In this document: one piece after another, positions 4,758 to 6,547 of the stretch | Numbering within the stretch: position 1 is the stretch's first letter | How the letters are laid out: the number at the start of each line of letters is the position of its first letter | Assembly (NCBI GenBank): GCA_019410105.1 | Contig: DXTB01000020.1 | Span: 1-6,547, forward strand | DNA: 6,547 bases | Direction: 5' to 3' | Origin: Clostridiales bacterium | GTDB taxonomy: Bacteria; Bacillota_A; Clostridia; Oscillospirales; Oscillospiraceae | Program-made: the position numbers and the translations under genes | Notes under the pieces: generated by a model | Database searches by the model: none | The model's input: only the letters and a program-made list of their open reading frames with translations | What the model was told of the DNA's origin: nothing

Positions 4758-6493
4758 CCTTTCAAGAACTCGGCCTCAACGAGCCCATCCTGCGGGCCCT
4801 GGCCGACCAGGGCTACGAGCAGCCCTCTCCCATCCAGGCAAAAGCCATTCCCCCCGCGCTGACCGGCCGGGACGTGCTGGGCTGCGCCCAGACCGGCACC
4901 GGCAAGACCTGCGCCTTCGCCGCCCCCATTCTCCAGCAGCTCAGCGGCCGCAAGGCCCAGGGCCGCCCCATCCGGGCCCTGATCCTCACCCCCACCCGGG
5001 AGCTGGCCCTCCAGATCCAGGAGAGCTTTGAGGCCTATGGCAAGTACCTGCCCCTGCGCTCCACCGTCATCTTCGGCGGCGTGGGCCAGGCTCCCCAGGT
5101 GGAGCGGCTGAAAAAGGGCGTGGACATCCTGGTGGCCACCCCCGGCCGCCTGGGCGACCTCTACGGCCAGAAGCTCATCGACCTGTCCCGGCTGGAGATC
5201 TTCGTGCTGGACGAGGCCGACCGGATGCTGGACATGGGCTTCATCCACGACGTGCGCCGCATCCTTGGCTGGCTGCCGGCCCAAAAGCAGACTCTTTTCT
5301 TCTCCGCCACCATGCCCCCCGAGGTGCAGGGGCTGGTGGACTCCCTGCTGCACAACCCCGCCAAGGTGGCGGTCAACCCCATCTCCTCCCCGGTGGAGGT
5401 GATCGACCAGAAGCTCTACTACGTGGACCGCGGCAACAAGACCAGGCTGCTCGCCGCCCTCATCCGGGAGCTGGACGTGAAAAACGCCCTGGTGTTTACC
5501 CGCACCAAGCACGGGGCCAACAAGGTGGCCGGGGATCTGGTCAAGGCGGGTATCTCCGCCGCCGCCATCCACGGCAACAAGAGCCAGACCGCCCGACAGC
5601 AGGCCCTGGCCGACTTCAAGAGCGGCGCGGTGCAGGTTCTGGTGGCCACCGACATCGCCGCCCGGGGCCTGGACATTGAGGAGCTCTCCCACGTGTTCAA
5701 CTACAACCTGCCCGACGTACCGGAGACCTACGTCCACCGCATCGGCCGCACCGGCCGGGCCGGGCGGGGCGGCACCGCCATCTCCTTCTGCGACATCAAC
5801 GAGAAGGACGAGCTCAAGGCCATTGAGAAGCTCATCGGCCGCGCCATCCCTGTGGTGGAAGTCCACCCCTGGCCCATGGAGGTGCTGGAGCCCCTGCCCC
5901 GCGACAAGAAGGGCCGGGTGGTGAATCCAGAGGACGCCGAGGCCCGGGCCGCCGCCAAGGAGCGCCGCCGCCAGCGGGATGCGGCCAACAAGGCCGCCGC
6001 CGAGGCCCGAAAGGCCAAGGCCAACCAGAAGGTACTGGAGCAGCCTCCCCAGCCGGAGCCAGCCGGGGAGACCTCCGCCAAAAAGCGCCGCAAGCGGGGC
6101 CAGCGCAACAGCGCCACCCTGGAGGAGGCCCTGACGGCCACTGCCCCCGCCCGGCCGGTTCAGGCGGAGTTTGCCGACTTCCACAAGCCCGACCCCCTGG
6201 CCAGCGACGCGATCATGGACGCCACCGCCCGCCTGCTGGCCCCTCGCGGCCGGGCCCAGACCGCACCGAAAAAGGACAAACCAGTTGAACAGCCCGCTAA
6301 AAAGCGGAAGAAGGCCGCCAGGCCCCCGGAACCCCCTGCGAAGCCGGAGCCCCAGGCGGCGCGGAAGCGCAAGGGCGGCGGACGCCACGGCGGCCGGGGC
6401 CGTCCCCCGGAGGTCACCCTGCGCACCAATGGGCAGAAGGACTCCACCGAGCAGCCCAGCCTGATGAAACCCTACTACCTGAGCCATGACTAA
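4754..6493 (+). CDS. DEAD-box ATP-dependent RNA helicase, RhlE-like
   Basis: A 579-residue cytosolic RNA helicase that unwinds short RNA duplexes using ATP, with roles in ribosome assembly or mRNA turnover in this family. All core motifs are intact: F3 and Q28 of the Q motif (YEQPSPIQ), motif I AQTGTGKT (45-52), Ia PTRELA (80-85), Ib TPGR (129-132), DEAD (153-156), SAT (184-186), motif [11 protein letters not shown] (298-307) and [10 protein letters not shown] (328-335). The two RecA-like domains end near 375. The remaining 200 residues form a low-complexity tail rich in Lys, Arg, Ala and Pro, likely disordered and RNA-binding, ending in an aromatic segment [11 protein letters not shown]. The tail is much longer than in minimal DEAD-box proteins. 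It has its own promoter, leader and terminator. The start is set by AAAGGA eight bases upstream and by F3. Confidence 0.96.
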   Translation: MTFQELGLNEPILRALADQGYEQPSPIQAKAIPPALTGRDVLGCAQTGTGKTCAFAAPILQQLSGRKAQGRPIRALILTPTRELALQIQESFEAYGKYLPLRSTVIFGGVGQAPQVERLKKGVDILVATPGRLGDLYGQKLIDLSRLEIFVLDEADRMLDMGFIHDVRRILGWLPAQKQTLFFSATMPPEVQGLVDSLLHNPAKVAVNPISSPVEVIDQKLYYVDRGNKTRLLAALIRELDVKNALVFTRTKHGANKVAGDLVKAGISAAAIHGNKSQTARQQALADFKSGAVQVLVATDIAARGLDIEELSHVFNYNLPDVPETYVHRIGRTGRAGRGGTAISFCDINEKDELKAIEKLIGRAIPVVEVHPWPMEVLEPLPRDKKGRVVNPEDAEARAAAKERRRQRDAANKAAAEARKAKANQKVLEQPPQPEPAGETSAKKRRKRGQRNSATLEEALTATAPARPVQAEFADFHKPDPLASDAIMDATARLLAPRGRAQTAPKKDKPVEQPAKKRKKAARPPEPPAKPEPQAARKRKGGGRHGGRGRPPEVTLRTNGQKDSTEQPSLMKPYYLSHD

Positions 6494-6496
6494 ACC

Positions 6497-6535
6497 AAGA
6501 GGACGCGCACACCTCCGGCGTGCGCGTCCTCTTTC
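6497..6535 (+). terminator. Intrinsic terminator after the helicase gene
   Basis: A 14-bp stem (6497-6510 with 6520-6533) with a nine-base loop begins three bases after the helicase stop codon and runs into a pyrimidine-rich tract (CTCTTTCTCTTC). It ends the helicase transcript. The flanking AAGAGG/CCTCTT bases would let it act in both directions, although no leftward gene is seen here. Confidence 0.85.
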
Positions 6536-6547
6536 TCTTCTGCGGCG

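Noticed and set aside
4544..6487. A 647-codon minus-strand open frame opposite the helicase
   Set aside because: Its sequence is low-complexity Gly/Leu/His/Val-rich with no motif, and it is fully explained by the biased codon use of the helicase gene, which has every DEAD-box motif intact.

Overview
The window looks like a piece of a Gram-positive gut anaerobe chromosome, most likely a GC-rich Clostridia of the Oscillospiraceae type (Flavonifractor/Lawsonibacter/Intestinimonas-like). This is inferred from strongly GC-biased third codon positions, AT-rich promoter regions with near-consensus sigma-A boxes, Shine-Dalgarno sites of the AGGAGG type, a TTG start, and gene types common in that group. 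No ribosomal or other taxonomic marker is present, so the assignment is a judgement.

Layout, left to right. Bases 1-452 form an AT-rich intergenic region. It holds a strong minus-strand promoter pointing out of the window (126-153), several palindromes, and a plus-strand promoter (334-362) for a zinc-type medium-chain dehydrogenase (453-1484). That gene ends in a strong hairpin terminator (1500-1528), shared back to back with a convergent MATE-family efflux transporter on the minus strand (1547-2944). The MATE promoter region carries a perfect 9-bp dyad (2996-3026) over its candidate -10 boxes. Divergent from it, a good promoter (3084-3112) drives a two-gene unit. The first gene is a membrane-anchored zinc-ribbon protein with a probable DUF4352-like external domain (3153-4028). 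The second, 16 nt further on and starting at TTG, is a small kinase of the shikimate kinase fold (4045-4569). The window ends with a DEAD-box RNA helicase with a long basic tail (4754-6493), which has its own promoter (4581-4608), a long structured leader and a 3' terminator (6497-6535).

The genes do not form one pathway: this is a set of short, independently transcribed units. The points most worth a second look are: the helicase leader, which contains hairpins and a 40-codon open frame whose stop overlaps the helicase start as ATGA; the kinase, which keeps the shikimate kinase fold but has lost canonical shikimate-binding residues; the operator-like dyad at the MATE promoter; and the dehydrogenase, which lacks the structural-zinc cysteine lobe and sits behind a palindrome-rich control region. 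I see no CRISPR array, transposon, prophage, tRNA or rRNA.
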